Notes under the pieces: generated by a model
Seen by the model: only the letters and a program-made list of their open reading frames with translations
The model's database searches: none
What the model was told of the DNA's origin: nothing
Assembly: GCA_009697505.1 (NCBI GenBank)
Contig: SHUD01000005.1
Coordinates: 1-64,000, forward strand
DNA from: Bryobacterales bacterium
GTDB taxonomy: Bacteria; Acidobacteriota; Terriglobia; Bryobacterales; Bryobacteraceae
Direction of reading: 5' to 3'
DNA: 64,000 nt
Shown here: positions 1 to 9,200 of the stretch, in pieces
Position numbering within the stretch: the stretch's first letter is position 1
Layout of the letters: the number at the start of each line of letters is the position of its first letter
Made by a program: the position numbers and the translations under genes

Positions 1-201
1 CGACTCGCTGAGTCTAAGCGGCGGCGAAAACGGTTCTTTCTTTAAGTAAACGCTTATGGGGGTGTCCACCCCCTAGCTTCCCCCGCCGCTTTTTCAAAGC
101 GGACAGTTCATGTGTGAATTCAACCGGACAGATCACATACTAGCGACAGGCAATTCTGTCGCGTCTTGCCCCGAGCCCTTATTCCAGATATGCTCCGTTG
201 T

Positions 202-1047
202 ATGAAGAAAGCACTTCTTTGCGTGACCGTCCTGCTAGCCGCCGTCGTGCCTGACGCCATGGCGCAACCGGCGAAAGCCCGCCCGCCGAAAACGCCGCGG
301 CTGTACATATTCGATTGCGGAACGCTGTACGCAACCGACACCTCCGCCTACCAGCTCAAGAAGGAAGAAGTGGCCACCACCACCATGTCCATGGCGTGTT
401 TCCTGATCGCCCATCCGAAGGGAAACCTGATTTGGGACGCGGGCGCGATTCCCGACGGCAGTTTCAAGAGCGGCGAGGGCACGATGCGCAATTCCAAATC
501 GACCAAAACGCTGACCGCGCAAATGACCGAAATCGGTTACAGCCCGGCCGATATCAAGTATCTGGCGCTATCGCACTTTCACTGGGATCACGTGGGGAAT
601 GCCAATCTTTTCGCGGGCGCGACGTGGCTGACACCGAAGGCCGAACGGGACGTGATGTTCGGCGACCCGCCGTCTCCGCGAACCGAGCCCGCCAGCTTTA
701 GCGCGCTGAGGAACAGCAAGACGGTCTTCATTTCGAAAGACGAGTACGATGTCTTCGGCGACAAGACGGTCATCATCAAGGCGGCTCCGGGCCACTCACC
801 GGGACATCAGGTGCTGTATTTGAAACTGGCGAAAACCGGGCCGGTGGTGTTGAGCGGCGACCTCTATCACTATCCGGAGGAGCGGACGCTGAGCCGGGTC
901 CCAACCACGGAATTCAACGCCGGGCAAACGGTCATATCGCGGGCGGCCGTGGAGGCGCTGGTGAAGAAAACCGGCGCCCAGCTCTGGATTCAGCACGATT
1001 TCACGGGCAGCGGCAAACTGAAGAAGGCTCCGCAGTTTTACGAGTAG
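202..1047 (+). CDS. MBL-fold metallo-hydrolase (N-acyl homoserine lactonase-like), secreted
   Basis: ORF 166..1047; start at 202 gives signal peptide MKKALLCVTVLLAAVVPDAMAQ; HxHxDH motif 'SHFHWDHVGN'. Confidence 0.85.
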   Translation: MKKALLCVTVLLAAVVPDAMAQPAKARPPKTPRLYIFDCGTLYATDTSAYQLKKEEVATTTMSMACFLIAHPKGNLIWDAGAIPDGSFKSGEGTMRNSKSTKTLTAQMTEIGYSPADIKYLALSHFHWDHVGNANLFAGATWLTPKAERDVMFGDPPSPRTEPASFSALRNSKTVFISKDEYDVFGDKTVIIKAAPGHSPGHQVLYLKLAKTGPVVLSGDLYHYPEERTLSRVPTTEFNAGQTVISRAAVEALVKKTGAQLWIQHDFTGSGKLKKAPQFYE

Positions 1048-1068
1048 CTACTCTGAGCAAGCATTCCG

Positions 1069-1482
1069 TCACTGTTTGCCGGCCGGGGGACTGGCGGGAG
1101 CCGAGCCACCGGAGAACAACTCGCGGCCGTCGGGCAATTTCACCTGCTTGGCGTTCCCCACGGCCTCTCCGCTCTTGGCGCGAAAGCCCTCGATCACAAC
1201 CGGCGTTCCCGGCTCGATCGAATTCTTGCGCCAGCCCATCCTCAGGAGGGCATTGGGCGGGCCCATTTCAAATCGCCAGGTGGTCACCGCGCCACCCGCG
1301 CCTTTTTCGTCGACATAAATCCAGGAATGGGGATTCACCCAGTCCATCTTGTTCACCGTTCCCTTCACGGTGACGGGTTTAGTGGCGTCGAATTCGGCGG
1401 CAAACGAGTGGTGTGAGGCCGCCGGGAACACCATCACAAACAGTCCGCCGATCGCCGCGATCACGCATAGCTTGGTCCGCAT
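1069..1482 (-). CDS. DUF6152-like secreted protein
   Basis: Signal peptide; 'HHSFAAEFDATKPVTVKGTVNKMDWVNPHSWIYVD'. Confidence 0.75.
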   Translation of the reverse strand: MRTKLCVIAAIGGLFVMVFPAASHHSFAAEFDATKPVTVKGTVNKMDWVNPHSWIYVDEKGAGGAVTTWRFEMGPPNALLRMGWRKNSIEPGTPVVIEGFRAKSGEAVGNAKQVKLPDGRELFSGGSAPASPPAGKQ

Positions 1483-1526
1483 GAGAGCTCCTTGTCCATG
1501 CCCGCCCTTAGCCGGCGGGGTTTATG

Positions 1527-2432
1527 TCAGCGCTTGGGCGCCAGTCCGAATCCGAAAACGTTGGGCAGCGTCTGGCTGCCTTCCGCGCAGGCAAATTCCA
1601 TGAGCTCGGTCCCCGGCGCCGCCGCGACAAATGCGCCGGCGATGCGGATGGGCCGCGTGAACAGATTTGAATCCTCAATCGTGATCTGGTAGTCGATCAG
1701 GGTGGGATCCATCCGGGTGAAGCGTTCCACGGTGTGCAGGGCCTCGCTGTGATACGGCACGGTCCGCGCCAACGACGTCTTGTCGTTGTAGTTGGTCGTG
1801 TCGACCACCAGAGTATCGCCCTCCCAGTGGCCCAGCGAGTCTCCCATGAACAAGCGGATGCCCGCTCCCACATGCGGGCGCCCATCGGTGTAAATCACCC
1901 GCGTCACGTGGTTGTACTCATACAGCAGAACGAAGGAATCGGGACGCTGTATGATTTGGTACGGTCCCCGGTTGTCGGCCTCGAGCGGTCCCGGCAGCAC
2001 GCAGCGGGCGTAAGCTTCCAGGTGCTTCAGCGAAGCGGGCGGGAGCATTTGCTTAATGAACTCGCGCCGGGCGGCGTCGGCCTCCGGCCGCCAGGGCAGG
2101 ATGCGATCGGCTGGGTCCACCAGACCAGCCGGGCGGTTCGTCAGAATGGAGCGATTTTGACCCGTGTTCACTTGGGTACTAAAAATCGTTGGATAGGGCT
2201 GGCCGGTGGAACTGAAGTCGTTCAACGCCGAATGGGGCGCGTTGGCTTCCGCGATGGCCACGCCCACGCGAGCCCACGTTCCTTGCAGGTCGGGATGCCC
2301 GTCCTTGGTGCGCGGCGGCGTATATTTCGCGGACGCGGCGGGCTTTGCTTGCGCGCGCGCCGGCAGCGGAGTCATTACGGCGGCCGCCAGGATCGTGGCG
2401 GCGGCCATCATTCCAAAGAACCGGTTCTTCAT
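1527..2432 (-). CDS. Secreted conserved hypothetical, 'TKDGHPDLQGTW' family
   Basis: Internal start at 2432 gives signal peptide MKNRFFGMMAAATILAAAVMTPLPARAQ; paralog of the adjacent gene. Confidence 0.7.
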   Translation of the reverse strand: MKNRFFGMMAAATILAAAVMTPLPARAQAKPAASAKYTPPRTKDGHPDLQGTWARVGVAIAEANAPHSALNDFSSTGQPYPTIFSTQVNTGQNRSILTNRPAGLVDPADRILPWRPEADAARREFIKQMLPPASLKHLEAYARCVLPGPLEADNRGPYQIIQRPDSFVLLYEYNHVTRVIYTDGRPHVGAGIRLFMGDSLGHWEGDTLVVDTTNYNDKTSLARTVPYHSEALHTVERFTRMDPTLIDYQITIEDSNLFTRPIRIAGAFVAAAPGTELMEFACAEGSQTLPNVFGFGLAPKR

Positions 2433-3226
2433 GGTTGAACTCCCACGGGCTTCGCGTTTCCATATCTCAGGTCCTGGAGATAGTAAACACATTCGTACTC
2501 CAGGAGCCGCACGTTCTTTTCGATCTTCCGATAGAGGGGCATGCCGATTTTCCACGGCCCGGTGAACACCTTGGGATCTTCCAGCGTGGCTTCATACATA
2601 ATGTGATCCGGATTGATCATAGTGTAACGCTCCACCACGTGCAAGGCGTCGCTGTGAAAGTTGCCAGCGTGATCCAGCCAGGTCCGCTCGTCCAGATTCG
2701 TCACATCGATCACCAGCGTATCGCCTTCCCAGCGGCCGCGGGAATCTCCCATCCAGAAATCCGGGAAGCCATCGGGATGCGGCGTCCCATCGGTGAAGAC
2801 GTTGCGCCGGGCGTGGGCGAATTCGTAGGCAATGGCGATCAATTTCGGGGTCTGAATAATCTCGAACGGAAAAGGCAGATACGTTGCCCTGGGCACTCCC
2901 GGCATGGAGCAGGTGGTTTCCGCGGGATCATCGGTCGCGCGGTGGGTGAAGTTGTCCTGCTTCTTCTGGGCCGCCGCGGGGCGGTAGGGAATCTGGCCGC
3001 CCACCACGACGCCTTGTCCCGGAGGCACTCCGAGCGCTCCCGTATGATCCTGCAAATCCCAGGCAGCGCTGTTCAGAACTTGCCAGATCCCGTTCAAGTT
3101 GGGTTTGCCGTCCGCGGTTCGTGGCAGCGCGCGGTTGGGAGTCTGCCCGGACGCGGAAATCGAGAGGAGCAGGAACAGCACGCTGGCGGGTCCCGCGCCG
3201 GGTGCAAATTTACGCTGGCGTTTCAT
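2429..3226 (-). CDS. Secreted conserved hypothetical, 'TADGKPNLNGIW' family
   Basis: Signal peptide; ATGA overlap with the next gene (2429-2432). Confidence 0.7.
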   Translation of the reverse strand: MKRQRKFAPGAGPASVLFLLLSISASGQTPNRALPRTADGKPNLNGIWQVLNSAAWDLQDHTGALGVPPGQGVVVGGQIPYRPAAAQKKQDNFTHRATDDPAETTCSMPGVPRATYLPFPFEIIQTPKLIAIAYEFAHARRNVFTDGTPHPDGFPDFWMGDSRGRWEGDTLVIDVTNLDERTWLDHAGNFHSDALHVVERYTMINPDHIMYEATLEDPKVFTGPWKIGMPLYRKIEKNVRLLEYECVYYLQDLRYGNAKPVGVQP

Positions 3227-3355
3227 TGGGAGGGCCCTCCACACTTGAAATTGACTCACCGTCAATCATACTCCCCGCCGGAGGCGTGCGCGCGGGGGTG
3301 CTTGAGATTATAGCCACTTGAGATTTTGGCCAAGCAGCGCCAACTATTCGATGGC

Positions 3356-3547
3356 ATGCCGATGAAGGTCCGCGAAGTCGTGCGCCTGTTGGAGCAGAAT
3401 GGTTGGGTCGAGATGCGGTCCAAGGGCAGCCACCGGCACTTCAGGCATCCGGCGCGGCCGAGCCTGGTCACCGTTCCCGGCAACGATGGGAAGGAACTGG
3501 CGCCGGGAACGCTGAACGCTATACTCAAGAAGGCAGGCTTGAAATGA
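3356..3547 (+). CDS. hicA: Type II toxin HicA family
   Basis: 'MPMKVREVVRLLEQNGWVEMRSKGSHRHFRHP...TVPGNDGKELAPGTLNAILKKAGL'; start could also be TTG at 3326. Confidence 0.85.
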   Translation: MPMKVREVVRLLEQNGWVEMRSKGSHRHFRHPARPSLVTVPGNDGKELAPGTLNAILKKAGLK

Positions 3548-3765
3548 ACGGGAAACGTTACCCTATCGTGATCGAGCGGACCAGCACCGGCTTCTCGGCC
3601 TACTCGCCGGATGTTCCGGGATGTGTTGCGGCCGGAGACACGGAAGAAGCGACGCGCAATGACCTCCAGGAAGCGTTGGTCCACCACTTTGAAGCGATGC
3701 GTGAAATCGGCGAACCCATCCCCGAACCAAGCTCTTCGGTCGATTACGTGGAAGTGGCAGCGTAG
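3544..3765 (+). CDS. hicB: Type II antitoxin HicB family
   Basis: ATGA overlap with hicA; 'YPIVIERTSTGFSAYSPDVPGCVAAGDTEEATRNDLQEALVHHFEAMREIGEPIPEP'. Confidence 0.85.
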   Translation: MNGKRYPIVIERTSTGFSAYSPDVPGCVAAGDTEEATRNDLQEALVHHFEAMREIGEPIPEPSSSVDYVEVAA

Positions 3766-3768
3766 GCG

Positions 3769-6453
3769 TTACTTGCCCGACGGCGCCTTGCGCCGCAGCT
3801 CGTCGGAAAAGTTGAGCAGAAACGTCAGATGCGTAAGTGGCTTCTCGCCCTTCGTATCGTCTGCGACCATCGCCGCAAGCCGCTTGCCGTCGGGCGCAAG
3901 ATCGTAATTGGAAACAACGCCGGTATTCCGCAGACGAGTTTCCGTCCACGCGCGGGGCTTCCCAGCGGCGAACGAGTCGCCCTTCACCGTGTAGCTGACG
4001 GCCATCACGTGCTGGTCCAGGGTCTCAAGAAGCAGTTCACGCCCGGCCCCTGGGGCACCCCAGGACCACGCGGGAAAGTTGCCTCCGCCCGTCGAAACCT
4101 GCCAGCGTCCTCCCGGCCCGGGGAACGGCCGCACGTACACTTCAGCGGTACCCGATTCCCTCGACGCATACGCCAGCCAGCGCCCATCAGGCGAAAACAC
4201 TGGGTCGACTTCGTTGAAAGGCGTTCCCAGGAACAACTCCGCTTTCCCGAGCCGGAACCCGAGAGCTCCCCGCCCGGGATCGACTTCGACAGGCATTGTG
4301 AAAATGTCAAAACTGCCGCCGTTCCGGGTCTGGTGAATAGCCAGGCGCTTGCCGTCCGGTGAAAACGAAGATGGAAACTCTGGAGTCTTGCTCTCGGTCA
4401 GACGCTTCGCCTCGCCCGCTCCATCCGAGCGGACCCCGTACAGCCCGGGGGCAGCCGGGTTGTTGGATTGAAACACGATGTTCTTCCCGTCGGGAGTCCA
4501 CACTGGCAAGCGATTCACGCCCGGCAGGAAACTCAGCCGCGACGGCGTGTCCCGGTCCAGATCCTTCACCCAGATGTCTGCGCCCTTGCCGTTGCTCATC
4601 GAAAACGCCAGCCGCTTGCCGTCGGGCGAGAAGCGCGGCGTGTTGTATACGCCGGGCGGCGCGTGCAGCGGCTGTGTCGCCTTGGACGCCCCAAAGGGGG
4701 CCCCGCCCGAGCCATCCACCCAGGAAATCGACCACCCCGTCTGTGATCCCTTCCCGGAGAGGTAGACAAAAGTTCCCGGCCCCGAGGGCGCCCCCGCGAA
4801 CGCAAAATCCCCGCCCGCTGCCAAGGTGCTGCTGACATCGTCCAAAATGGGCACCGGCGTTCCAGTCGAGACCAGGCGACTGGGGTCGAAGGGCACGGCG
4901 AAAAGCGTGGTCTCGTGCAGGTAAATGAGGTGAACCGTCCCGTTCGAGCCGGTTGCATCGGCGAGATAGCGGGCGGAAAAGCCTCCGCGCTGAATTGTCT
5001 TCCGTTCGCCGGTCTTGAGCGAGATCACATCGATATTCGCATCGTCGTGACCTGCGCCTGCTGCCTGGGTGTTCCAGGTAAACAAGACCGCCTGGCTCCC
5101 CGGCAGAACCTGCGGCCAACGGTGGGTCAGTTCTCCGGAGTTGAACTTGGTCACCGGCACGGGCATCCCGCCTCCGGAAGGGACCCGCGAGAGAACATCG
5201 GTTTGGTTCAGCGCCGCGATGATGTTGCCATCTTCGCCCCAGCTTCCACCATAGCCCCTGGGCGCGTCACACAGCGTGACCGCCGCGCCGCTTTCCACCG
5301 CAATCTTCTTGAGCTTGCCATAGGCGAAGAACCCGATCCAATCCCCCGCCGGAGAAAAGAACGGGCCATGGGCGTTCTCGGTACCCGCCAGCGGGGTGAC
5401 CTGGCTCTGATTCAGCAGGCGGGTGTGGAGGCGCACCTTGCTGTCCGCGCCGCGCAGCGTGAGTGCCAGGCGCGCGCCGTCGGGGGAAAGAGCCAGCATA
5501 TTACCGCCCTTGCTGGTGACGGCGACCCTTGCCAGCGGTGTGTCGGGCGCGATCTCCGCGTTGAGGCGGATCAGCGGTTTGAGTTCAGGAGGGCGCGTCG
5601 CGCGGTACCAACCCGCGAGTCCAAGCGCTGCGACAACCGCCAACAGGGCCGCCGCGATCCACGGCCAGTTTCCGAGCCGCGACTGTGAAGGAGCGGTGGG
5701 GGCCCCATTCTCGCCTACCAGCCGCTTGGCATCTCCGATGTCCCGCAACCGCAGCTTGGGATCTTTCTGCAAACACTCTTCGAGCAGACGCCGCGCTTCT
5801 GGCGGAGCCTTCGCCAGATCCGGCTGTTTGTGGATGACGGCGGCCAGAGTCTCGGCGGCGTCTTCCCCGCTGAACAGCCGTTCGCCGGTGAGCAGTTCGT
5901 ACGGCACCACGCCGAAGCTCCAGATGTCGGCGCGTTTGTCCACCTGTTTGCCCCGAGCCTGCTCCGGGGCCATATACGCGGCCGTTCCAAGAACGACGCC
6001 CACTTCCGTCGCGCCGAGCGTCAGCGTCGGGGAGTCCTCCGGGCTCGCCGATGGCTCCCTCTGATTCGTGAACGCCTTCGCCAGGCCGAAATCCAATAGT
6101 TTGACCAAACCCTCCGGCGTGACCAGGACGTTGGCGGGCTTCAGGTCGCGATGCATGATGCCCTTGTCGTGCGCGTATTCAAGCGCCGCGGCGATTTGGG
6201 AGGCGATCTTCCAGGCCTCGTCGAAGGGCAGAGGCCCTTTAGGTGAACTGCCTTCCACCAACTCCATGACCAGCGCGTGATCGTGGACTCCGTGGATGGT
6301 AGCGATATTGGCGTGGTTCAACGAGGCGAGCACTTCCGCTTCGCGCTGGAAGCGCGCCATGCGCTCCGGGTCGCGCGCAAAGGCGTCGGGCAGAACTTTC
6401 AGCGCCACGTCGCGCTTCAGCTTGGTGTCCTTGGCGCGATACACCTCGCCCAT
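3769..6453 (-). CDS. Serine/threonine protein kinase with C-terminal TolB/WD40-like repeats
   Basis: 'HRDLKPANVLVTPEGLVKLLDFGLA', 'GTAAYMAPEQARG', then SPDGK/WL beta-propeller repeats; N-terminus problematic (see findings). Confidence 0.85.
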   Translation of the reverse strand: MGEVYRAKDTKLKRDVALKVLPDAFARDPERMARFQREAEVLASLNHANIATIHGVHDHALVMELVEGSSPKGPLPFDEAWKIASQIAAALEYAHDKGIMHRDLKPANVLVTPEGLVKLLDFGLAKAFTNQREPSASPEDSPTLTLGATEVGVVLGTAAYMAPEQARGKQVDKRADIWSFGVVPYELLTGERLFSGEDAAETLAAVIHKQPDLAKAPPEARRLLEECLQKDPKLRLRDIGDAKRLVGENGAPTAPSQSRLGNWPWIAAALLAVVAALGLAGWYRATRPPELKPLIRLNAEIAPDTPLARVAVTSKGGNMLALSPDGARLALTLRGADSKVRLHTRLLNQSQVTPLAGTENAHGPFFSPAGDWIGFFAYGKLKKIAVESGAAVTLCDAPRGYGGSWGEDGNIIAALNQTDVLSRVPSGGGMPVPVTKFNSGELTHRWPQVLPGSQAVLFTWNTQAAGAGHDDANIDVISLKTGERKTIQRGGFSARYLADATGSNGTVHLIYLHETTLFAVPFDPSRLVSTGTPVPILDDVSSTLAAGGDFAFAGAPSGPGTFVYLSGKGSQTGWSISWVDGSGGAPFGASKATQPLHAPPGVYNTPRFSPDGKRLAFSMSNGKGADIWVKDLDRDTPSRLSFLPGVNRLPVWTPDGKNIVFQSNNPAAPGLYGVRSDGAGEAKRLTESKTPEFPSSFSPDGKRLAIHQTRNGGSFDIFTMPVEVDPGRGALGFRLGKAELFLGTPFNEVDPVFSPDGRWLAYASRESGTAEVYVRPFPGPGGRWQVSTGGGNFPAWSWGAPGAGRELLLETLDQHVMAVSYTVKGDSFAAGKPRAWTETRLRNTGVVSNYDLAPDGKRLAAMVADDTKGEKPLTHLTFLLNFSDELRRKAPSGK

Positions 6454-6644
6454 GCCTCCTTTGCCGATTAAGGTTCGGATTTGGAACGGGCCGAGTTTGT
6501 CGCCGGGAGAGAGAGCGGCATCTTAATGAGTCAGTTTAGTTTACCTGAACGCTGTCCGGCCGTCCGCCAATCTCGCTAGGCCCTTCTCGCAGCCGCGTCG
6601 AGTGATCGTCGTTATTTTATGCTTCGCTTACCGCCACCCGCGGC

Positions 6645-7607
6645 CTACTGCGGCGGAAGCGATCCGACGTAGGCCGAGATCGCGATGATGTCCTCTTCAG
6701 AAAGTTTCGCCACTACCTTTTTCATGAGCGCCGCGGCGGTGCCGGCGCTCGATCCGTTCTGCAAGCAGATGAGTTGCCGGGCGAGATAGACGGGCTGCAT
6801 GCCGGCGATTCTGGGCACTTCGCCGAGACCTTTCAGATCGTCGCCGTGGCAGATCGCGCATGCAATGGTCTTGCCGGAGCCGCCGGTCTTCACCAGCGCC
6901 TCCCCTTTGGCGATGCTGCCGGGCGGGACATAAGCGATATAGCCGGAGTGGGGATCGCGAAGCTGCGTCCGCAGGGGATCATCCGGAACTTGAATGATGC
7001 GGCTGCCGATCGGTTCGGTGCCGCCTCCGGGAACAGGGATGCGGTGCCGGCCCGCCGTGTTGACGTAGGTCTTGGGCGGCGTGGCGGTTTCGATCACTTT
7101 CACGAAGGTGCTGGGCTTGAGCGCCGCATAGTACTCCGCCGACCGCCGCACGTCCTCATCGGAAACGGCTTTCGCGATGGGGCCCATGCGCGAGTCGTCT
7201 TTGCGGGCGCCGCTCTTGAAATAGTTCATCTGGCGTATGAAGTATTCGACGGGGAGGCCCGCGATATCCGCCGCCTCGGGATGCCCTTGCCCGGACATGA
7301 GATGGCAGGAGCCGCACGCCATCAGCGCCACGCCGGCTTCGCCCTTCACGATGCGCGGGGCCGGGCCGTGTTCATTGGGGAACCAATCGGGCGGATTGGC
7401 ATTGCCGGCGATCTTGGCGGCATCATACTCGATTGGACTTCCCGGGACCCGCACGATGCCCTTGGGCTCCGGGCCGGGGGGCTGGACTTTATCGGGAATG
7501 TTAAACGCCCAGGAGGGCAAGCCGTTGGGCACGGTCAGCGGAGTTTGCGCCGGGCTGACCCACGCGAACAGCAAAGCGAGAGACAGAACTACAATCCAGG
7601 TTTTCAT
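6645..7607 (-). CDS. c-type cytochrome, two CxxCH motifs
   Basis: Signal peptide; CGSCH and CAICH heme motifs. Confidence 0.85.
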   Translation of the reverse strand: MKTWIVVLSLALLFAWVSPAQTPLTVPNGLPSWAFNIPDKVQPPGPEPKGIVRVPGSPIEYDAAKIAGNANPPDWFPNEHGPAPRIVKGEAGVALMACGSCHLMSGQGHPEAADIAGLPVEYFIRQMNYFKSGARKDDSRMGPIAKAVSDEDVRRSAEYYAALKPSTFVKVIETATPPKTYVNTAGRHRIPVPGGGTEPIGSRIIQVPDDPLRTQLRDPHSGYIAYVPPGSIAKGEALVKTGGSGKTIACAICHGDDLKGLGEVPRIAGMQPVYLARQLICLQNGSSAGTAAALMKKVVAKLSEEDIIAISAYVGSLPPQ

Positions 7608-7644
7608 AAGCGTCCAAATTCGACTGGCCGATCCCGCCGTGACC

Positions 7645-8166
7645 CTAGAACAGTTCCACGTTAAAAGCGAGCCAGGGTTTGCCGGGGATATCCTTGAACC
7701 AGTGCACGACGCCGGCGGGCACTACGATGATGCTGCCCTTGTCCAGCGCCCAGGTCTCGCCGCCTAGCACCGTCTCGCCCTTGAATTTCGTGGTGCCTTC
7801 TCCCTCCACGCCCGCCGATGATCCGGACATCTTGCCGCCCGTAACCAGCGTCGCGTTTCCTTCCAGCACGTAGAAGATGTGGGTTTTGAATCTGTGGAAT
7901 TCAGGATCCTGTTTGCGTTCCTTGCGGCGCACCGTCACCTTGTAGCTGGAGGCGCCCTTGAACATCGGGTTCTTTTTCGAATCCAGCAGCTCGCCGAGAA
8001 CCCCGTTGGTGCCGCCTGGGCTGGCAGGATCGATTCCGAACGCTTTCTTCACTTGTTCGGCACTATAGTAAGAAACCTTCTGGTTGCTCGCGTTGTTCTG
8101 CGCCGTTAACGGCAGAATCCCTATCGCCAGCAGCAGCGTTCCCAATACTTTCGGCGTCGTTCGCAT
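7645..8166 (-). CDS. Cupin-domain secreted protein
   Basis: Signal peptide from 8166; 'HIFYVLEGNATLVTGGK...IIVVPAGVVHWFKDI'. Confidence 0.75.
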   Translation of the reverse strand: MRTTPKVLGTLLLAIGILPLTAQNNASNQKVSYYSAEQVKKAFGIDPASPGGTNGVLGELLDSKKNPMFKGASSYKVTVRRKERKQDPEFHRFKTHIFYVLEGNATLVTGGKMSGSSAGVEGEGTTKFKGETVLGGETWALDKGSIIVVPAGVVHWFKDIPGKPWLAFNVELF

Positions 8167-8336
8167 GGTTAAGTTTTCTCCTTGATACCTACTTCCGGCA
8201 TGCAGGCAGTATACACCCATGGGTTACCGCGAAGTGGACGGGGACCCTCTCGGGCCACGCACGTGATATTTTAGATGCGGGCTGGGCGTGCTTGGAATCC
8301 AGCTCAACCTGAATCTAGAACAAGCAGGAGGCATCC

Positions 8337-9149
8337 GTGAAAATCAATTTCGTAGCTTTATTGCTGGTTGCGGCGCTGACGGCAGGCATCGCGGCCGCGC
8401 AACCGGCTCCGTTCAACACCGCGGGGGTGACCATGGGTCACTTGCATCTGGCGTCGAAGGACGTGGAAGCGAACAAGAAAATCTTTATGGGCATGGGCGG
8501 CAAATTACTCAGCACCGGGCAGGTCATGTTCCCCGGCGTCTACGTCAATTTGTCGGCCAGGAGCGGGAAGGCCGGAGAGGGCGGCAGCCAGGGTTCGGTG
8601 GTGAACCATGTCGGCTTCATTGTCGACGATGTGCAAAAGCGCGTGGCGGAATGGAAAGCCGCGGGCGTGAAAGTGCTCCCCGGCGGCAAGGGCCGGCTGG
8701 ACCAGGCGTTTGTCGAAACGCCGGACGGCTTGCGCATGGAGATCCTGCAGGACAAGGCGCAAGGCATGGCGATCCGCAATGAGCACGTGCATCTCTCCGT
8801 GCCGGAGTCCGAGATCCCCAAGGCGCAGGCCTGGTATGCGAAGACCTTCGGCGGCAAGATCGGCTCGCGCAATAACGCGCCGGTGGTGGATATCCCGGGC
8901 GTGCAGATCCGCTTCGCCAAGGCCGACACCAAGCAGGCGCCGACGCTGGGGCGCGTGCTGGACCATATCGGTTTCGACGTGAAGGACCTCGGGGTCTTTG
9001 TGAAGAAGATCCAGGCGGAAGGGATCAAGCTCGATGAGCCGCCGCGCGGGAATCCGGGCGGCAACCGCGTCACCTATGTCACCGACGCCTGGGGCACGCG
9101 CATCGAGATTGTCCAACGCGCGCCGATTACGGCGCAGGCGCGAAAATAA
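8337..9149 (+). CDS. VOC (glyoxalase/dioxygenase superfamily) protein, secreted
   Basis: Signal peptide; two VOC-like modules ('GHLHLASKDVEANKKIFMGMGGK', 'VLDHIGFDVKDL'). Confidence 0.8.
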   Translation: MKINFVALLLVAALTAGIAAAQPAPFNTAGVTMGHLHLASKDVEANKKIFMGMGGKLLSTGQVMFPGVYVNLSARSGKAGEGGSQGSVVNHVGFIVDDVQKRVAEWKAAGVKVLPGGKGRLDQAFVETPDGLRMEILQDKAQGMAIRNEHVHLSVPESEIPKAQAWYAKTFGGKIGSRNNAPVVDIPGVQIRFAKADTKQAPTLGRVLDHIGFDVKDLGVFVKKIQAEGIKLDEPPRGNPGGNRVTYVTDAWGTRIEIVQRAPITAQARK

Positions 9150-9200
9150 AGGGACCTAGACCGGGCCGCGGGAACGGACTTCGGGTTTCCCGCGGCTGGG

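Noticed and set aside
15-96. Possible intrinsic terminator (AGCGGCGG ... CCGCCGCTTTTT with inner GGGGGT/ACCCCC hairpin)
   Set aside because: Arms are ~55 nt apart and the upstream gene is outside the window; too weak to call.
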